Positions 1 to 10,263 of a stretch of 64,000 bases of DNA are shown piece by piece. Position 1 is the stretch's first letter. Each line of letters starts with the position of its first letter. This DNA comes from an uncultured Porticoccus sp. (lineage in GTDB: Bacteria; Pseudomonadota; Gammaproteobacteria; Pseudomonadales; Porticoccaceae): the NCBI GenBank assembly GCA_947259505.1, contig CAMYLT010000008.1, positions 248,001 through 312,000 on the forward strand. Direction: 5' to 3'. The notes under the pieces were generated by a model that did no database searches, was not told the origin of the DNA, and saw only the letters and a list, made by a program, of their open reading frames with translations. Position numbers and translations under genes: made by a program.

Positions 1-17
1 TTTTCCGGAAATAAATC

Positions 18-1478
18 ATGTCGAATCTTTTGCTGGTAGTCGACAACCTGAGTGATATTCAGGGTGTAGGAGTAGACGACCGTGTTATTACCTTTGAGCA
101 GTATCTTGAAGAGCATCCTAAGAAAGATGAAAAAAAGCTCAGTCTGATCAATCTTTGCGACAGTGAAAAATACTTGAGCCGTGGTTATTACTGCTCATTG
201 CTGGCTGAGGCCCGGGGACATAGAGTTCTACCCTCCGTGAATACGATAAACGATCTTCGCAGCAAATTACTCTATATGTCTCGCATCACTGGAGAGCTGT
301 TATTGTCCGGATCAAATCCGGGAGAAGAGGGTGATCGTAAAACGTTTTATGTGAATTTTGGCATTGCTTCTGATGCGGCATTTGCCAAATTTGGCCAACG
401 GTTGTTCTCCGTGTATCCGGCACCAATGTTGAAGGTGGTGCTCTTCTGGACCAATGGCTGGCAGGTCAAAAGCATTGTGCCCATTTCATTAGGAAAATTA
501 CCTAAGGTAGAGCGTCCCAACTTTATTCAGGCATTACTCAAGTTCAATGAGAAGCGCTGGCAGAGCCCGAAAAAGAAAAAGGCCTACCGTTGGGAGCTGG
601 GCATCCTTGTCGATCCGGCTGAGGTATTACCCCCCAGTAATAAAGAAGCTTTGAATCGTTTCATCAAAGCGGCGGCGAAGTGCAACATTAATGCGGAGCT
701 GATCACGGCCAAGGATTACCACCGTCTTGAAGAATACGATGGGCTGTTTATCCGGGAAACCACGGCCATTGACCACCACACCTTTCGTTTTGCCCGCAAG
801 GCGGAAATCGAGGGTATGGTCGTGATCGATGATCCCACGTCAATTTTGCGTTGCTGTAACAAAGTATTTTTACAGGATGCTTTTACTTATAAAGGTGTCC
901 CAGCGCTGAAAACCAGTGTGCTTTCAACTCATGATCCGGAGGATTTGGATAGGGTAGAGAAAGAATTCGGTTACCCGGTGGTACTGAAAGTACCGGAGGG
1001 ATCCTTTTCAAAAGGTGTTTTTAAGGCCAACAACAGAGAAGAGTTGTCGGCACACCTTGATGAACTGTTGAAAACCACTGCCCTGGTGCTAGTGCAGGAG
1101 TATTTGTATACCGATTATGACTGGCGTATCGGTGTCTTTAACAACCGTCCCCTGTATGCCTGTCGCTATTACATGGCCCGCAATCATTGGCAGATATATA
1201 ACCATGACAGTAAGCGCTTCAGTTCTGGAGGCTTCGAAACATTGCCAACCTATGAGGTTCCTAGAGAGGTGTTGGACGCTGCACTGCGTGCAGCCAGGGT
1301 GATTGGTAGTGGCCTTTATGGCGTGGATATCAAACAGCAGGGTAGGCAAGCGTTTGTCATCGAGATCAATGATAACCCGAATATTGACTACAAGGTTGAG
1401 GATGCCTATCTCGGTGATGAGCTGTATATGCTGGTGATGACGGAAATGGCCCGCCGACTGGAATTAAAAGGCCGTTAG
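18..1478 (+). CDS. RimK-family ATP-grasp ligase with N-terminal RimK-related domain
   Basis: A 486-residue protein. The C-terminal half (about 270-480) is an ATP-grasp fold: the lysine-bearing YPVVLKVPEGSFSKGV strand-loop and a terminal FVIEINDNPN metal-binding segment with the usual Glu-x-Asn pattern. The N-terminal ~200 residues resemble the extra domain found on a RimK subfamily, usually encoded beside an acetyltransferase or peptidase. RimK enzymes add amino acids, typically glutamate, to a carboxylate of a protein or peptide using ATP; the substrate here cannot be read. A GGAA Shine-Dalgarno precedes the ATG. The gene starts 18 bases into the window, so any upstream partner is out of view. 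It ends before a strong terminator and is not cotranscribed with rpsT. Family is confident; substrate is unknown. Confidence 0.85.
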   Translation: MSNLLLVVDNLSDIQGVGVDDRVITFEQYLEEHPKKDEKKLSLINLCDSEKYLSRGYYCSLLAEARGHRVLPSVNTINDLRSKLLYMSRITGELLLSGSNPGEEGDRKTFYVNFGIASDAAFAKFGQRLFSVYPAPMLKVVLFWTNGWQVKSIVPISLGKLPKVERPNFIQALLKFNEKRWQSPKKKKAYRWELGILVDPAEVLPPSNKEALNRFIKAAAKCNINAELITAKDYHRLEEYDGLFIRETTAIDHHTFRFARKAEIEGMVVIDDPTSILRCCNKVFLQDAFTYKGVPALKTSVLSTHDPEDLDRVEKEFGYPVVLKVPEGSFSKGVFKANNREELSAHLDELLKTTALVLVQEYLYTDYDWRIGVFNNRPLYACRYYMARNHWQIYNHDSKRFSSGGFETLPTYEVPREVLDAALRAARVIGSGLYGVDIKQQGRQAFVIEINDNPNIDYKVEDAYLGDELYMLVMTEMARRLELKGR

Positions 1479-1502
1479 AAGTCCGGGGCTAACAGCAGCC
1501 AC

Positions 1503-1530
1503 AAAAAAACCGGCCATTGGCCGGTTTTTT
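1503..1530. terminator. Bidirectional rho-independent terminator
   Basis: AAACCGGCC and GGCCGGTTT form a perfect stem around an ATT loop, flanked by an A tract on the left and a T tract on the right. It therefore works on both strands, ending the RimK-like gene (plus) and rpsT (minus), which converge here. Confidence 0.9.
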
Positions 1531-1545
1531 ATGCAGGTTGAAAAA

Positions 1546-1815
1546 TTAGCCAGCAGCTAGTTCTTTCACCTGCGCATTCAGGCGGCTCTTGTGACGAGCA
1601 GCCTTGTTCTTGTGGATGATGCCTTTGTCGGCCATGCGGTCGATAACCGGAACGGCAGCATTGAGAGCAGCTTGTGCCGCGTCGTGCTGACCAGTAGCAA
1701 TTGCCGCATAAGTTTTCTTAATGTATGTGCGAACCATGGAACGCAGGCTGGCGTTATGCTGGCGACGCTTTTCGTTTTGTTTCGCGCGTTTGCGTGCTTG
1801 GGGTGAGTTAGCCAC
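1546..1815 (-). CDS. rpsT: 30S ribosomal protein S20
   Basis: An 89-residue basic protein beginning (V/M)[17 protein letters not shown], the standard S20 N-terminus. S20 binds 16S rRNA during assembly of the small subunit. The frame is open 24 codons further upstream, but the family alignment and a GAGAGGAG Shine-Dalgarno fix the start at the GTG at 1813-1815. A non-ATG start is also known for E. coli rpsT, where S20 controls its own translation, so the weak start may be functional. The gene is monocistronic between its own promoter and the shared terminator, and divergent from murJ. Confidence 0.97.
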   Translation of the reverse strand: MANSPQARKRAKQNEKRRQHNASLRSMVRTYIKKTYAAIATGQHDAAQAALNAAVPVIDRMADKGIIHKNKAARHKSRLNAQVKELAAG

Positions 1816-1858
1816 CTGGGTACTCCTCTCAAAAATGAGTCTGAATTCAAGGCGCGGG

Positions 1859-1887
1859 AATATACATTGTTTGACCCTATAGATCAA
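1859..1887 (-). promoter_or_regulatory. Sigma70 promoter of rpsT
   Basis: On the minus strand, TTGATC (1882-1887) and TATATT (1859-1864) are separated by 17 bases. The start would fall near 1852, leaving a leader of about 37 nt before the rpsT GTG. Confidence 0.7.
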
Positions 1888-1989
1888 CTAAGCGGCAGCA
1901 TAAAAACGTTGCCATTGTGGTTCGCATAGCTGCAGTTTTTGTCACGACTCCTGCAGGCATATGGGTGAGTGAGGATGGTAGAAGTATCT

Positions 1990-2006
1990 TGCTACCCTCG
2001 GTAGCA
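1990..2006 (+). repeat. Short perfect inverted repeat upstream of murJ
   Basis: TGCTACC and GGTAGCA (7 bp arms) flank a 3-base CTC spacer, about 55 bases upstream of the murJ start. A TATGAT hexamer follows at 2016-2021 without a convincing -35. This could be an operator or a leader hairpin; there is no T tract, so it is not a terminator for this strand. Confidence 0.35.
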
Positions 2007-2059
2007 TAAAGTCACTATGATTTGCCCTTTCAGGGATTAGTGGTCAAGGCGGAACCATT

Positions 2060-3712
2060 TTGCGGCAACAGAAAACAGACGGTACACCTCGGGCTCAGGA
2101 TACCCACGTTCCAGAGGCGCCTTCATCAGCTGAACAGGTTAAGTCTGCCAAACCGGCCCGTGGCTTGCTGCGATCCAGTGGCGTGGTCAGCAGCATGACC
2201 ATGCTCTCCAGGATTCTGGGGTTGATCCGCGATATGGTGTTCGCCCGCATCATTGGTGCTGATGCCTTGGCCGATGCTTTTTTTGTGGCGTTTAAAATCC
2301 CTAATTTCTTTCGTCGCTTGTTTGCCGAAGGGGCATTTTCTCAGGCCTTTGTGCCGGTTCTCGCTGAATATCGTGAAAAAGGTAGTCCTGCGGCAGTCAA
2401 AGCGTTGCTGGACAGCGTTGCCGGTGTCTTGGGGTCGGCACTGATTGCGCTGACCCTGGTGGTTGTGCTGGCCTCGCCCCTGGTTACCGGGCTGTTTGCT
2501 TTTGGTTTCTGGCTCGATTATCCGGATAAATTCGCGGCTGCCAGCGATATGTTGCGGATTACCTTTCCCTATTTGTTGCTGATTTCCCTGACGGGTTTGG
2601 CTGGTGCCATCCTCAACAGCTATGACCGGTTTGCCGTGCCGGCTTTCACGCCGGTCTTACTGAATATCACTCTGATTGCTGCTGCATTGGTCGCTGCTCC
2701 CTGGTTTGCCACTCCCGTCTATGCCTTGGCCTGGGGTGTGCTTGCTGCAGGTGTGGTGCAACTGTTATTCCAGTTGCCGTTCCTGGCGCGCATTCACATG
2801 GTGCCTTATCCCCGCATGGATTGGCGTGATGCTGGCGTCAGACGCATTTTGCGGTTGATGGCACCGGCGATCTTTGGCGTTTCGGTCAGTCAGATCAATT
2901 TGTTGTTGGACACGGTGATCGCCTCATTCCTGCCTACAGGTAGTATTTCATGGCTGTATTACTCTGATCGTTTGTCTGAACTGCCACTCGGAGTGTTTGG
3001 TGTCGCGATTGCTACAGTGATTCTGCCGAGTTTGTCCCGTCAGCACTCGGCGCAGGCCCCTGAAGTGTTTAATCGCACCCTGGATTGGGCTCTGCGGATG
3101 ATTCTGCTGGTTGCCGTCCCCGCTGCAGTGGCTTTGGTGATACTGGCGGAGCCGATTCTACTGTCACTCTTCTACTACGGAGACGTGATTACAGCACGCG
3201 ATATGACCATGGCTTCACTTAGTCTACGAGCCTATGCCTGTGGTCTGATCGCGTTCATGTTGATCAAGGTGTTGGCGCCAGGATTTTTTGCCCGTCAAGA
3301 CATGAAAACACCGGTAAAAATAGGGGTGATTGCACTGGTCAGTAATATGGTGCTGAACTTGTTGTTTGCGGTGCCCATGCATCTCTACTGGGGTATTGGG
3401 CATGTGGGGTTGGCGCTGGCAACGGCCATTTCGGCCATGCTGAATGCTGGCCTGCTGTACAAGGGGTTGCGCCGCCTGAAAGTTTACCGTCCCGAACCGG
3501 GTTGGGGGCGTTTTTCCGTGATGCTCTTCGCCGCATCAGCTGCTATGGCACTGGTGCTAACGGGCTTTATTTATTATCTGCAGGACTGGCAATTCTGGGC
3601 ATGGTGGCAGCGAGCTGGTTGGTTGGCCTTGATTTGCTGCTCTGGTGCCTTTGTGTACGGTGTGTGCCTGCTATTGGGCGGTTTGCGCCTATCACATTTA
3701 CGTCACTCCTAA
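2060..3712 (+). CDS. murJ: Lipid II flippase MurJ
   Basis: Polytopic membrane protein of the MOP superfamily that moves lipid II across the inner membrane for peptidoglycan synthesis. From about residue 40 it reads VVSSMTMLSRILGLIRD, FFVAFKIPNFFRRLFAEGAF and QAFVPVLAEY, all hallmarks of MurJ/MviN, followed by hydrophobic segments to the C-terminus. At 550 residues it is about 35 longer than usual because of a polar Pro/Ala/Glu-rich N-terminal extension. The start used is a TTG at 2060 with AAGGCGG upstream. No ATG exists before the conserved core, and a TTG near residue 36 is the alternative. A roughly 155-base gap separates it from ribF. Confidence 0.93.
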   Translation: MRQQKTDGTPRAQDTHVPEAPSSAEQVKSAKPARGLLRSSGVVSSMTMLSRILGLIRDMVFARIIGADALADAFFVAFKIPNFFRRLFAEGAFSQAFVPVLAEYREKGSPAAVKALLDSVAGVLGSALIALTLVVVLASPLVTGLFAFGFWLDYPDKFAAASDMLRITFPYLLLISLTGLAGAILNSYDRFAVPAFTPVLLNITLIAAALVAAPWFATPVYALAWGVLAAGVVQLLFQLPFLARIHMVPYPRMDWRDAGVRRILRLMAPAIFGVSVSQINLLLDTVIASFLPTGSISWLYYSDRLSELPLGVFGVAIATVILPSLSRQHSAQAPEVFNRTLDWALRMILLVAVPAAVALVILAEPILLSLFYYGDVITARDMTMASLSLRAYACGLIAFMLIKVLAPGFFARQDMKTPVKIGVIALVSNMVLNLLFAVPMHLYWGIGHVGLALATAISAMLNAGLLYKGLRRLKVYRPEPGWGRFSVMLFAASAAMALVLTGFIYYLQDWQFWAWWQRAGWLALICCSGAFVYGVCLLLGGLRLSHLRHS

Positions 3713-3868
3713 GTATGGGCGCCTGAGCCGAGTTGCTTGTCATGGCGCGGTGATGCGATCCACTACAAAAGTGAACTGCTCCGGGTGCTGCGCCTGTTTT
3801 CACCTATTCGGCTGGGTTATACTCCGGCCTTCGTTTTTTCAGGTATAAGCGCCTGTGGCTGTAGACCA

Positions 3869-4834
3869 GTGATCGGGATAAAGAGACAGTTTATACGCGG
3901 ATTGCGTAATCTCAGGTCTGAGCACAAGGGTTGTGTGGCCACCATTGGCTCATTTGATGGGGTGCACCTGGGGCATCGGGCAATTCTGCAACAACTGCGG
4001 GACAAGGCGGATGAATATCAGCTACCTTCAGTGGCGATTATCTTTGAGCCTCAGCCCCAGGAATATTTTTCCGGTGAGCAGGCACCAGCTCGATTAATGC
4101 GCCTGCGGGAAAAAGTGGAAGCGCTCCTGGATGAGGGGGTGGATCGCGTACTCTGCCTTCAGTTCAATCGGGTTTTGCGCAGTCTGTCAGCCAGACAGTT
4201 CATTGATCAGGTGCTACTTGATGGGCTGGGTGTGCGCTGTCTGGTGGTAGGCGATGATTTTCGCTTTGGCCATGATCGCAGCGGCAATTACCAGTTGCTA
4301 CAACAGGTGGGTGACGCAAAGGGCTTCGAGGTAATTGACACTCATACCCTGGAACATGCTGGTGAGCGTATTAGCAGCACGCGAATTCGACTGGCTCTGG
4401 AGTCAGGCGATTTTGCTCTGGTTGAATCATTGCTGGGACGGCCCTATCAGATTACAGGGCGGGTGATATACGGACAGAGGCTTGGCCGACAGTTGGGTAT
4501 TCCCACTGCAAATGTGCAGCTCAACCGCTACCGGGCGCCCTTGAGTGGAGTATATGTGGTCGAGGTGTTGATCGACCACAAAAGACTGCCAGGCGTTGCG
4601 AATGTCGGGGTGCGTCCGACTGTAGGCGATCTGGTTAAGCCGGTTTTGGAAGTCCATCTACTGGATTATGACGAGCAGCTATACGGTCTCAGGATTCACG
4701 TGGAGTTTAAACAAAAGGTTCGAGAGGAGCGCAAGTTTGCCTCCCTGGATCAGATGGTAAAACAAATTCATAACGATATTGCAGTGGCCCGACAGTATTT
4801 TGCCGGGCGCCAATTTGATGCTGGTACAAGATGA
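3869..4834 (+). CDS. ribF: Bifunctional riboflavin kinase / FAD synthetase
   Basis: Makes FMN and then FAD from riboflavin. The N-terminal nucleotidyltransferase domain has [12 protein letters not shown] and [13 protein letters not shown]; the C-terminal flavokinase domain has [19 protein letters not shown] and [10 protein letters not shown]. The frame is open back to 3737, but those residues do not look like RibF. The GTG at 3869 gives 321 residues, near the family length and about ten residues before the conserved core. The Shine-Dalgarno is poor, and a TTG near 3901 is an alternative. The stop overlaps the ileS ATG by 4 bases, so the two are translationally coupled, as in many Pseudomonadales. 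A TATACT hexamer at 3818-3823 might belong to its promoter. Confidence 0.92.
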   Translation: MIGIKRQFIRGLRNLRSEHKGCVATIGSFDGVHLGHRAILQQLRDKADEYQLPSVAIIFEPQPQEYFSGEQAPARLMRLREKVEALLDEGVDRVLCLQFNRVLRSLSARQFIDQVLLDGLGVRCLVVGDDFRFGHDRSGNYQLLQQVGDAKGFEVIDTHTLEHAGERISSTRIRLALESGDFALVESLLGRPYQITGRVIYGQRLGRQLGIPTANVQLNRYRAPLSGVYVVEVLIDHKRLPGVANVGVRPTVGDLVKPVLEVHLLDYDEQLYGLRIHVEFKQKVREERKFASLDQMVKQIHNDIAVARQYFAGRQFDAGTR

Positions 4835-7638
4835 CTGACTATAAAACGACCCTCAATCTCCCGATCACCGACTTTCCCATGAAAGCCAATCTGGCGCAGC
4901 GAGAGCCCGCCATGTTGAAGGCTTGGCAGGACTCAGGTCTCTACCAGAGAGTTCGGGAACTACGCCATGGGCGGAACAAGTTTATTCTCCACGACGGCCC
5001 TCCCTATGCCAATGGTGACATCCATATCGGCCACTCGGTCAATAAGGTTTTGAAGGATATCGTCGTCAAGTCTCGCACCCTCAGTGGTTATGACGCGCCC
5101 TATGTGCCTGGTTGGGATTGCCATGGGCTGCCGATCGAGCACCAGGTGGAAAAGAAAATTGGTAAGGCCGGGGTTAAGGTGGATTACCGCACCTTTCGGC
5201 AAAAATGTCGCGAATATGCCCGCCGTCAGGTAGACGGTCAGATGAAGGACTTTATCCGTCTGGGTGTGATGGGGGATTGGGATAACCCTTACCTGACCAT
5301 GGACTTCATGTTTGAAGCCAACATCATCCGTGCTTTGGGTAAAATTATTGAAAATGGCCACCTGGTGCGCGGTTTCAAGCCGGTTTACTGGAGTGTTGTT
5401 GGTGCATCTGCACTTGCGGAAGCGGAAGTCGAATACCAGGATAAGACGTCGTTCTCCATCGACGTCGCCTTTTCCGTGGTGGATATCGATGCCTTTACCA
5501 AGGCGATGGGTGCAGTAGAGGGTGAAGGCGAGATCGCCGTTGCCATCTGGACCACAACCCCCTGGACGTTGCCCTCTAACCAGGCCGTCAGCATCCATCC
5601 CGAGCTGCAATATGTGCTGGTGCAGTGCAATGCCGGTAATGGACTGGGTCGCTACCTGCTTGCAGAAGAGCTGCTGTCCTCGGTGATGACCCGCTGGGGG
5701 GTTGAGGATTATCAGATCGTGGGTCGCGCCAAAGGCGCCTGTTTTGAAAATATGCTGTTACAGCACCCATTCTACGACCGCCAGGTGCCTGTGCTGCTGG
5801 GAGACCATGTTACCACCGAAGCCGGAACCGGCTGCGTGCACACGGCGCCGGATCACGGTATGGATGACTTTGTGGTGGGGGGCAAATATGGTATCGGCAC
5901 CCTGAACTATATCGATGACAACGGTTACTTCCGCGACAGTGTCGAAACCTTTGCCGGTGAACACGTTTACAAGGTGGATGAGAAAGTTGTCGAGTTGTTG
6001 CAGGGGCGGGGCAGGTTGCTCTCCTGTGGAAAAATCACCCACAGTTATGCCCACTGCTGGCGAACTAAGACCCCGCTGATTTATCGGGCCACGCCGCAGT
6101 GGTTTATCGGCATGCACAAAAATGGCTTGCTCGACAAAGCTAAAGAAGCAGTTAAAGGCGTTACCTGGCACCCCTCATGGGGGCAGGCGCGTATCGAAGC
6201 AATGCTCGAGAACAGCCCCGACTGGTGTATTTCCCGCCAGCGCACCTGGGGTGTTCCCATTGCGTTGTTTGTGCATAAAGAGACCGGCGAGATCCACCCG
6301 AATACTGCTGAACTGATCGAAGCGGTTGCGCAGCGGGTTGAGGAGCAAGGCATCGATGCATGGTATGACCTGGATAGTAGTGCGTTGTTGGGTGACGATG
6401 CAGACAGTTACAGCAAAGTTACCGATACACTGGATGTCTGGTTCGATTCCGGCGTGACGCATTCTGCGGTGCTTGATGCCCGTGAACAGTTGAGTTATCC
6501 CGCGGACCTCTATCTGGAGGGTTCCGACCAGCACCGTGGTTGGTTCCAGTCCTCCCTGAAAACAGCCATCGCCATCAAGGGTAGTGCACCTTATAAGGCC
6601 GTGTTGACTCATGGTTTTACAGTGGATGCAGACGGTCGCAAAATGTCCAAATCCCTGGGCAACGTGATGTCGCCTCAGCAAGTGGTCAATGATCTCGGTG
6701 CCGATGTATTGCGCTTATGGGTGGCAGCCACAGATTTTAGCGGTGAAATGAATGTCTCCGATGAGATTCTTAAGCGCACGGCGGATTCCTATCGCCGTAT
6801 CCGCAATACCGCCCGTTTCCTGCTTTCTAATTTGCATGGCTTTGATCCGGCTAAGGACCTGGTATCCGTTGACGATATGTTGGCGCTGGACCGCTGGGCA
6901 GTCGGCCGTGCAGCCCAGTTGCAGGATGAAATTCTTGCAGCCTATGAAGGCTATCAGTTCCACCATATCTACCAGAAGCTGCACAATTTCTGTGTCACGG
7001 ATATGGGTGGCTTCTACCTGAATATCATCAAAGATCGCCAGTACACCTGTCAGGAAAACTCTCTGGCGCGGCGTTCAGCACAGTCGGCTATCTACCATAT
7101 CGCCGAAGCATTTGTGCGCTGGATCGCTCCAATCATGAGCTTTACCGCGGATGAAATCTGGTCGTTTGTTCCTGGCGAACGCTGCGATTCGGTTTTTCTG
7201 GCGGATTGGTGGACTATTCCTGCTGTACCTGAAGGTGCAATGTCTGATGCCGATTGGCTCTTGATAGCCAAAGTGCGTAATGCCGTGAATAAAGTATTGG
7301 AAGGTAAAAAAGAGGTTGGTATCCAGAAAACGCTGGAATCCGAAGTAACACTTTATGTGGATCACTCTCTTTACAGCACATTGTTGAAGCTGGGTGATGA
7401 GTTGCGCTTTGTCTTGATTACGTCTGCTGCCAGGGTGCTTCCTCTGACTGAAGCCAGTGGTGCAGAGTCCACTGAAATGGAAGGTCTGTTGCTCAATGTA
7501 CAAAAAACAGCTTATGCCAAATGTGCTCGCTGTTGGCACCATCGTGAAGATGTGGGTACTGTTGCTGAGCACCCTGAGCTTTGTGGACGGTGTGTAGTGA
7601 ATGTCACGGGTGACGGCGAACAGCGCCTGTTTGCCTAG
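4831..7638 (+). CDS. ileS: Isoleucyl-tRNA synthetase
   Basis: Class I aminoacyl-tRNA synthetase of 935 residues, the normal bacterial type-1 length. HIGH is at 65-68 within [12 protein letters not shown], and KMSKS at 604-608 within [12 protein letters not shown]. An editing (CP1) domain lies between, with [13 protein letters not shown]. The C-terminus carries the zinc-binding cysteines [10 protein letters not shown] and CGRCVVN. It charges tRNA-Ile in the cytoplasm. The start overlaps the ribF stop by 4 bases, and lspA follows after 6 bases. The type-1 sequence with a C-terminal zinc finger is the mupirocin-sensitive kind in general; nothing suggests a resistance variant. Confidence 0.98.
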   Translation: MTDYKTTLNLPITDFPMKANLAQREPAMLKAWQDSGLYQRVRELRHGRNKFILHDGPPYANGDIHIGHSVNKVLKDIVVKSRTLSGYDAPYVPGWDCHGLPIEHQVEKKIGKAGVKVDYRTFRQKCREYARRQVDGQMKDFIRLGVMGDWDNPYLTMDFMFEANIIRALGKIIENGHLVRGFKPVYWSVVGASALAEAEVEYQDKTSFSIDVAFSVVDIDAFTKAMGAVEGEGEIAVAIWTTTPWTLPSNQAVSIHPELQYVLVQCNAGNGLGRYLLAEELLSSVMTRWGVEDYQIVGRAKGACFENMLLQHPFYDRQVPVLLGDHVTTEAGTGCVHTAPDHGMDDFVVGGKYGIGTLNYIDDNGYFRDSVETFAGEHVYKVDEKVVELLQGRGRLLSCGKITHSYAHCWRTKTPLIYRATPQWFIGMHKNGLLDKAKEAVKGVTWHPSWGQARIEAMLENSPDWCISRQRTWGVPIALFVHKETGEIHPNTAELIEAVAQRVEEQGIDAWYDLDSSALLGDDADSYSKVTDTLDVWFDSGVTHSAVLDAREQLSYPADLYLEGSDQHRGWFQSSLKTAIAIKGSAPYKAVLTHGFTVDADGRKMSKSLGNVMSPQQVVNDLGADVLRLWVAATDFSGEMNVSDEILKRTADSYRRIRNTARFLLSNLHGFDPAKDLVSVDDMLALDRWAVGRAAQLQDEILAAYEGYQFHHIYQKLHNFCVTDMGGFYLNIIKDRQYTCQENSLARRSAQSAIYHIAEAFVRWIAPIMSFTADEIWSFVPGERCDSVFLADWWTIPAVPEGAMSDADWLLIAKVRNAVNKVLEGKKEVGIQKTLESEVTLYVDHSLYSTLLKLGDELRFVLITSAARVLPLTEASGAESTEMEGLLLNVQKTAYAKCARCWHHREDVGTVAEHPELCGRCVVNVTGDGEQRLFA

Positions 7639-7644
7639 AGAAGA

Positions 7645-8160
7645 ATGTCTATGGTGAAGCCAGGATGGTTGGTCGTGCGCTGGTATGTGCTGGCCATGCT
7701 TGTGGTGTTACTGGACCAGCTGAGCAAGCAGTGGGTTACTTCAGCTTTGCAGTACGGCGAAACGGTTCATTTGCTCCCTTTCCTGAATTTGACGTTGGTG
7801 CACAACCCGGGGGCCGCATTTAGCTTTCTCAGTGATGCTGGCGGTTGGCAGCGGTGGTTATTTGGCATTATTGGCATTGCCGTTAGTGTTATGGTCGTTA
7901 TTTGGATTGCCCGACTGGCTCCATCACAGCGGCTACTATCACTTTCCCTGGCGCTTGTGCTGGGTGGGGCCTTGGGTAACTTATGGGATCGCGTGTTACT
8001 GGGGTATGTTATTGATTTTGTTGATTTGCACTATGCCAATCAGCATTGGCCGGCATTTAATATCGCGGATTCGGCAATTACCCTTGGTGCACTGTTGTTG
8101 ATTGTGGAAAGCCTGTCTTCGGGAAGAGGTGGTCAAAAAGAGGAGGTAAGCCATGAGTGA
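7645..8160 (+). CDS. lspA: Lipoprotein signal peptidase (signal peptidase II)
   Basis: A 171-residue inner-membrane aspartyl protease with four hydrophobic segments that cleaves prolipoprotein signal peptides after diacylglyceryl modification. The conserved blocks are DQLSKQW, VHNPGAAFSF, GGALGNLWDR and FNIADSAI. The catalytic aspartates should be D124 (VIDFVD) and D142 (NIADS). The ATG at 7645 has AGAGAAG upstream and follows ileS by 6 bases; the 3' end overlaps fkpB by 8 bases. It should process the lipoproteins encoded elsewhere in this window, including BamD. Confidence 0.97.
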   Translation: MSMVKPGWLVVRWYVLAMLVVLLDQLSKQWVTSALQYGETVHLLPFLNLTLVHNPGAAFSFLSDAGGWQRWLFGIIGIAVSVMVVIWIARLAPSQRLLSLSLALVLGGALGNLWDRVLLGYVIDFVDLHYANQHWPAFNIADSAITLGALLLIVESLSSGRGGQKEEVSHE

Positions 8161-8620
8161 ATTATCAGATAGGTCTCAACTGCCGGTTGGCCCCAATACA
8201 AAGGTCACATTACACTTTTCACTGGCGTTGGAAGACGGTTCTGAAGTGGACTCAAATTTCGAGGGCGAACCTGCAACTTTCGTTGTGGGCGACGGCAATC
8301 TGTTGCCTGGCTTTGAGGAAGCTCTTTTCGGACTGATTCCTGGTGCAGAGGGGGTTTTTGACATCTTGCCTGAGCAGGGCTTTGGCCCCCATAACCCCAG
8401 CAATATTCAACGCTTTTCCCGTAAAGACTTCGATGCGGATCTCGATCTTGCTCCGGGATTGATGCTCTCTTTTGCTGATGCCAGTCAATCAGAACTGCCT
8501 GGTGTTGTTGCGGCATTAGAAAATGATGTCGTGATGGTGGACTTTAATCATCCATTAGCCGGGCATACCATTACATTCTCAGTAAAAATTCTCGACGTCG
8601 TGCCGTCGGTGACCCACTAA
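8153..8620 (+). CDS. fkpB: FKBP-type peptidyl-prolyl isomerase, SlpA/FkpB type
   Basis: A 155-residue cytoplasmic FKBP-type prolyl isomerase of the short SlpA/SlyD class. It shows [33 protein letters not shown] and the [15 protein letters not shown] segment, with the insert-in-flap domain after about residue 75. It catalyses cis-trans isomerisation of Xaa-Pro bonds and often acts as a chaperone. Position between lspA (8-base overlap) and ispH (1-base overlap) matches the enterobacterial and pseudomonad ileS-lspA-fkpB-ispH operon, which supports the identification. Confidence 0.94.
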   Translation: MSELSDRSQLPVGPNTKVTLHFSLALEDGSEVDSNFEGEPATFVVGDGNLLPGFEEALFGLIPGAEGVFDILPEQGFGPHNPSNIQRFSRKDFDADLDLAPGLMLSFADASQSELPGVVAALENDVVMVDFNHPLAGHTITFSVKILDVVPSVTH

Positions 8621-9552
8621 TGGACATCAGGCTCGCCAACCCGCGGGGTTTTTGTGCTGGTGTCGATCGGGCCATTGATATTGTCAATCGTGCACTGGAT
8701 ATTTTTGGTGCGCCTATCTACGTCCGCCACGAGGTAGTGCATAACAAGTTCGTGGTTGACTCTCTACGTACGCGCGGTGCGGTGTTTGTGGACGAGCTCG
8801 ACGAAGTACCGGATGGCGTTATCGTGGTGTTCAGCGCACATGGTGTCTCCCAGGCGGTCAGGCAAGAGGCGGAATCCCGCAGCCTGCAGGTATTTGATGC
8901 TACCTGCCCCTTGGTGACAAAAGTACATCTCGAAGTCGTGCGTTTCAGCAGAGAAGGGCGCGAATGTGTCTTGATAGGCCATCATGGACACCCGGAAGTG
9001 GAGGGCACCATGGGCCAATATGACGCGAGCAATGGCGGCAAGATATATCTTGTTGAGAATGAGGCTGATGTTGCCAGCTTATCGGTAAAACATCCGGAAA
9101 AGCTGACCTATGTGACTCAAACAACCTTGTCTATTGATGACACAGCTAAGGTGATCGACGCTCTGCGTGCGAAATTTCCGTCCATCAGCGGTCCAAGGAA
9201 GAACGATATCTGCTATGCCACTCAGAATCGCCAGGATGCTGTCAAACAGCTAGCCCTTGAATGCGATCTCGTACTCGTGGTCGGTTCACCCAATAGCTCG
9301 AACTCAAATCGGTTGCGTGAGCTTGCCGAGCGCTGTGGTGCTGATGCGTACCTGATTGATCAGGCTTCAGACATCAAGCCGGAGTGGTTAAAGGATAAGC
9401 GTGCAGTTGGTGTTACTGCTGGCGCATCGGCCCCTGAAGTGCTGGTTTGTGAAGTTGTTCACACCCTGAAAATGATGGGTGCTGACGACCCGTTAGAGGT
9501 CGTAGGCAGGACGGAAAGTGTCAGTTTTTCTATGCCAAAAGAGCTTCGTTAG
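8620..9552 (+). CDS. ispH: 4-hydroxy-3-methylbut-2-enyl diphosphate reductase
   Basis: Last enzyme of the MEP isoprenoid pathway, converting HMBPP to IPP and DMAPP with a [4Fe-4S] cluster. All three cluster cysteines are present: C12 in [11 protein letters not shown]96 in [11 protein letters not shown] and C198 in [10 protein letters not shown]. The length, 310 residues, is normal. The ATG overlaps the fkpB TAA by one base. It is the last gene of the ribF-ileS-lspA-fkpB-ispH chain; about 150 bases follow before the pilin operon. Confidence 0.98.
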   Translation: MDIRLANPRGFCAGVDRAIDIVNRALDIFGAPIYVRHEVVHNKFVVDSLRTRGAVFVDELDEVPDGVIVVFSAHGVSQAVRQEAESRSLQVFDATCPLVTKVHLEVVRFSREGRECVLIGHHGHPEVEGTMGQYDASNGGKIYLVENEADVASLSVKHPEKLTYVTQTTLSIDDTAKVIDALRAKFPSISGPRKNDICYATQNRQDAVKQLALECDLVLVVGSPNSSNSNRLRELAERCGADAYLIDQASDIKPEWLKDKRAVGVTAGASAPEVLVCEVVHTLKMMGADDPLEVVGRTESVSFSMPKELR

Positions 9553-9701
9553 ACATTTGAAGATACATTTTTTTTGGTTTGATGCGACCGCTTGTCGTCT
9601 ATTTTGGCCGACCTTCATGTGTCAATAGTTGGTTGTCTTGTTATTCGTCCGTTAGTCGGCTGACCAAGAAAAGTCAAAATCGATTTGCTATAGAGGCATA
9701 C
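9553..9701 (+). other. Gap between ispH and the minor-pilin operon
   Basis: A run of eight T at 9568-9575 follows only a weak CTTC/GAAG pairing, so termination here is uncertain. GCCGAC (9607-9612) and GTCGGC (9655-9660) form a wide inverted repeat. An extended -10 type sequence, TGCTATAGA (9686-9694), lies just before the fimT Shine-Dalgarno but has no good -35. I found no GG-N10-GC sigma54 promoter. Confidence 0.3.
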
Positions 9702-10247
9702 ATGAACAGACATCAAACACAAACTGGTTTTACCATGATTGAGCTACTGGTCACGATAGTGATTGGGGCGGTGTTGCTCAGTCTGGCGGGTCCTTCTTTT
9801 GTTGAATTGGTTAAAACAAACAGGATACAGGCGAATACAGACCTTTTTTTCACATCGTTGATTACGGCAAGAAGTGAAGCGCTTAAGCGCAATCAGCCAG
9901 TTGTAACCTGTAAAAGTGGCAATGGATCTGGTTGTTCGGTTGATTCGGGAATTGGTTGGGAGCAGGGATGGCTTATTTATGCTGATGAGAATGCGGATAA
10001 TACCCTTGATTCAGGGGAGCCTATTATCACAGTGAGAGAGGCTCTTCCTGCTGGGTATACTCTCAGACCAAATGGATCAAACTTTAATAACCGGCTGACG
10101 TATCGACAGGATGGTACAGTTTCAGGGAACGGCACCTTTGCGCTTTGTGATAGTGACGGGGATCTTGACCGTGCTAGAGAAGTCATCATTCAAAATGCAG
10201 GGCGTCCCAGAGTCTCAAAGACTGCTGTTGATTGCAATACTCCCTAA
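9702..10247 (+). CDS. fimT: Minor pseudopilin FimT/GspH family
   Basis: A 181-residue class III prepilin. The leader ends TQTG and the mature N-terminus is FTMIELLVTIVIGAV, with Glu at +5, the signature processed by PilD. A GspH/FimT globular domain follows (FFTSLITARSEALKRNQPV, GWEQGWLIYAD, LTYRQDGTVSGNGTF). Two cysteine pairs (TCKSGNGSGC and the C-terminal pair) may be disulfides. The frame is open to 9579, but the prepilin leader and an AGAGG Shine-Dalgarno select 9702. First gene of the six-gene minor-pilin operon, at the position of fimT or fimU in Pseudomonas. FimT proteins in some bacteria bind DNA for uptake; that is not tested here. Confidence 0.88.
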   Translation: MNRHQTQTGFTMIELLVTIVIGAVLLSLAGPSFVELVKTNRIQANTDLFFTSLITARSEALKRNQPVVTCKSGNGSGCSVDSGIGWEQGWLIYADENADNTLDSGEPIITVREALPAGYTLRPNGSNFNNRLTYRQDGTVSGNGTFALCDSDGDLDRAREVIIQNAGRPRVSKTAVDCNTP

Positions 10248-10263
10248 TGGGTTCGGGATTGTG

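Noticed and set aside
3818-3823. TATACT as a ribF promoter
   Set aside because: No adequate -35 at 16-18 bases upstream; kept only as a remark in the ribF entry.
4960-5610. 216-codon antisense frame within ileS
   Set aside because: It shadows a strongly conserved gene in another frame and has no recognisable domain or ribosome site.
9553-9701. Sigma54 (PilR-dependent) promoter for the minor-pilin operon
   Set aside because: I looked for GG-N10-GC in this gap and before pilE; no match was found, so control by the adjacent pilRS genes is not shown by the sequence.
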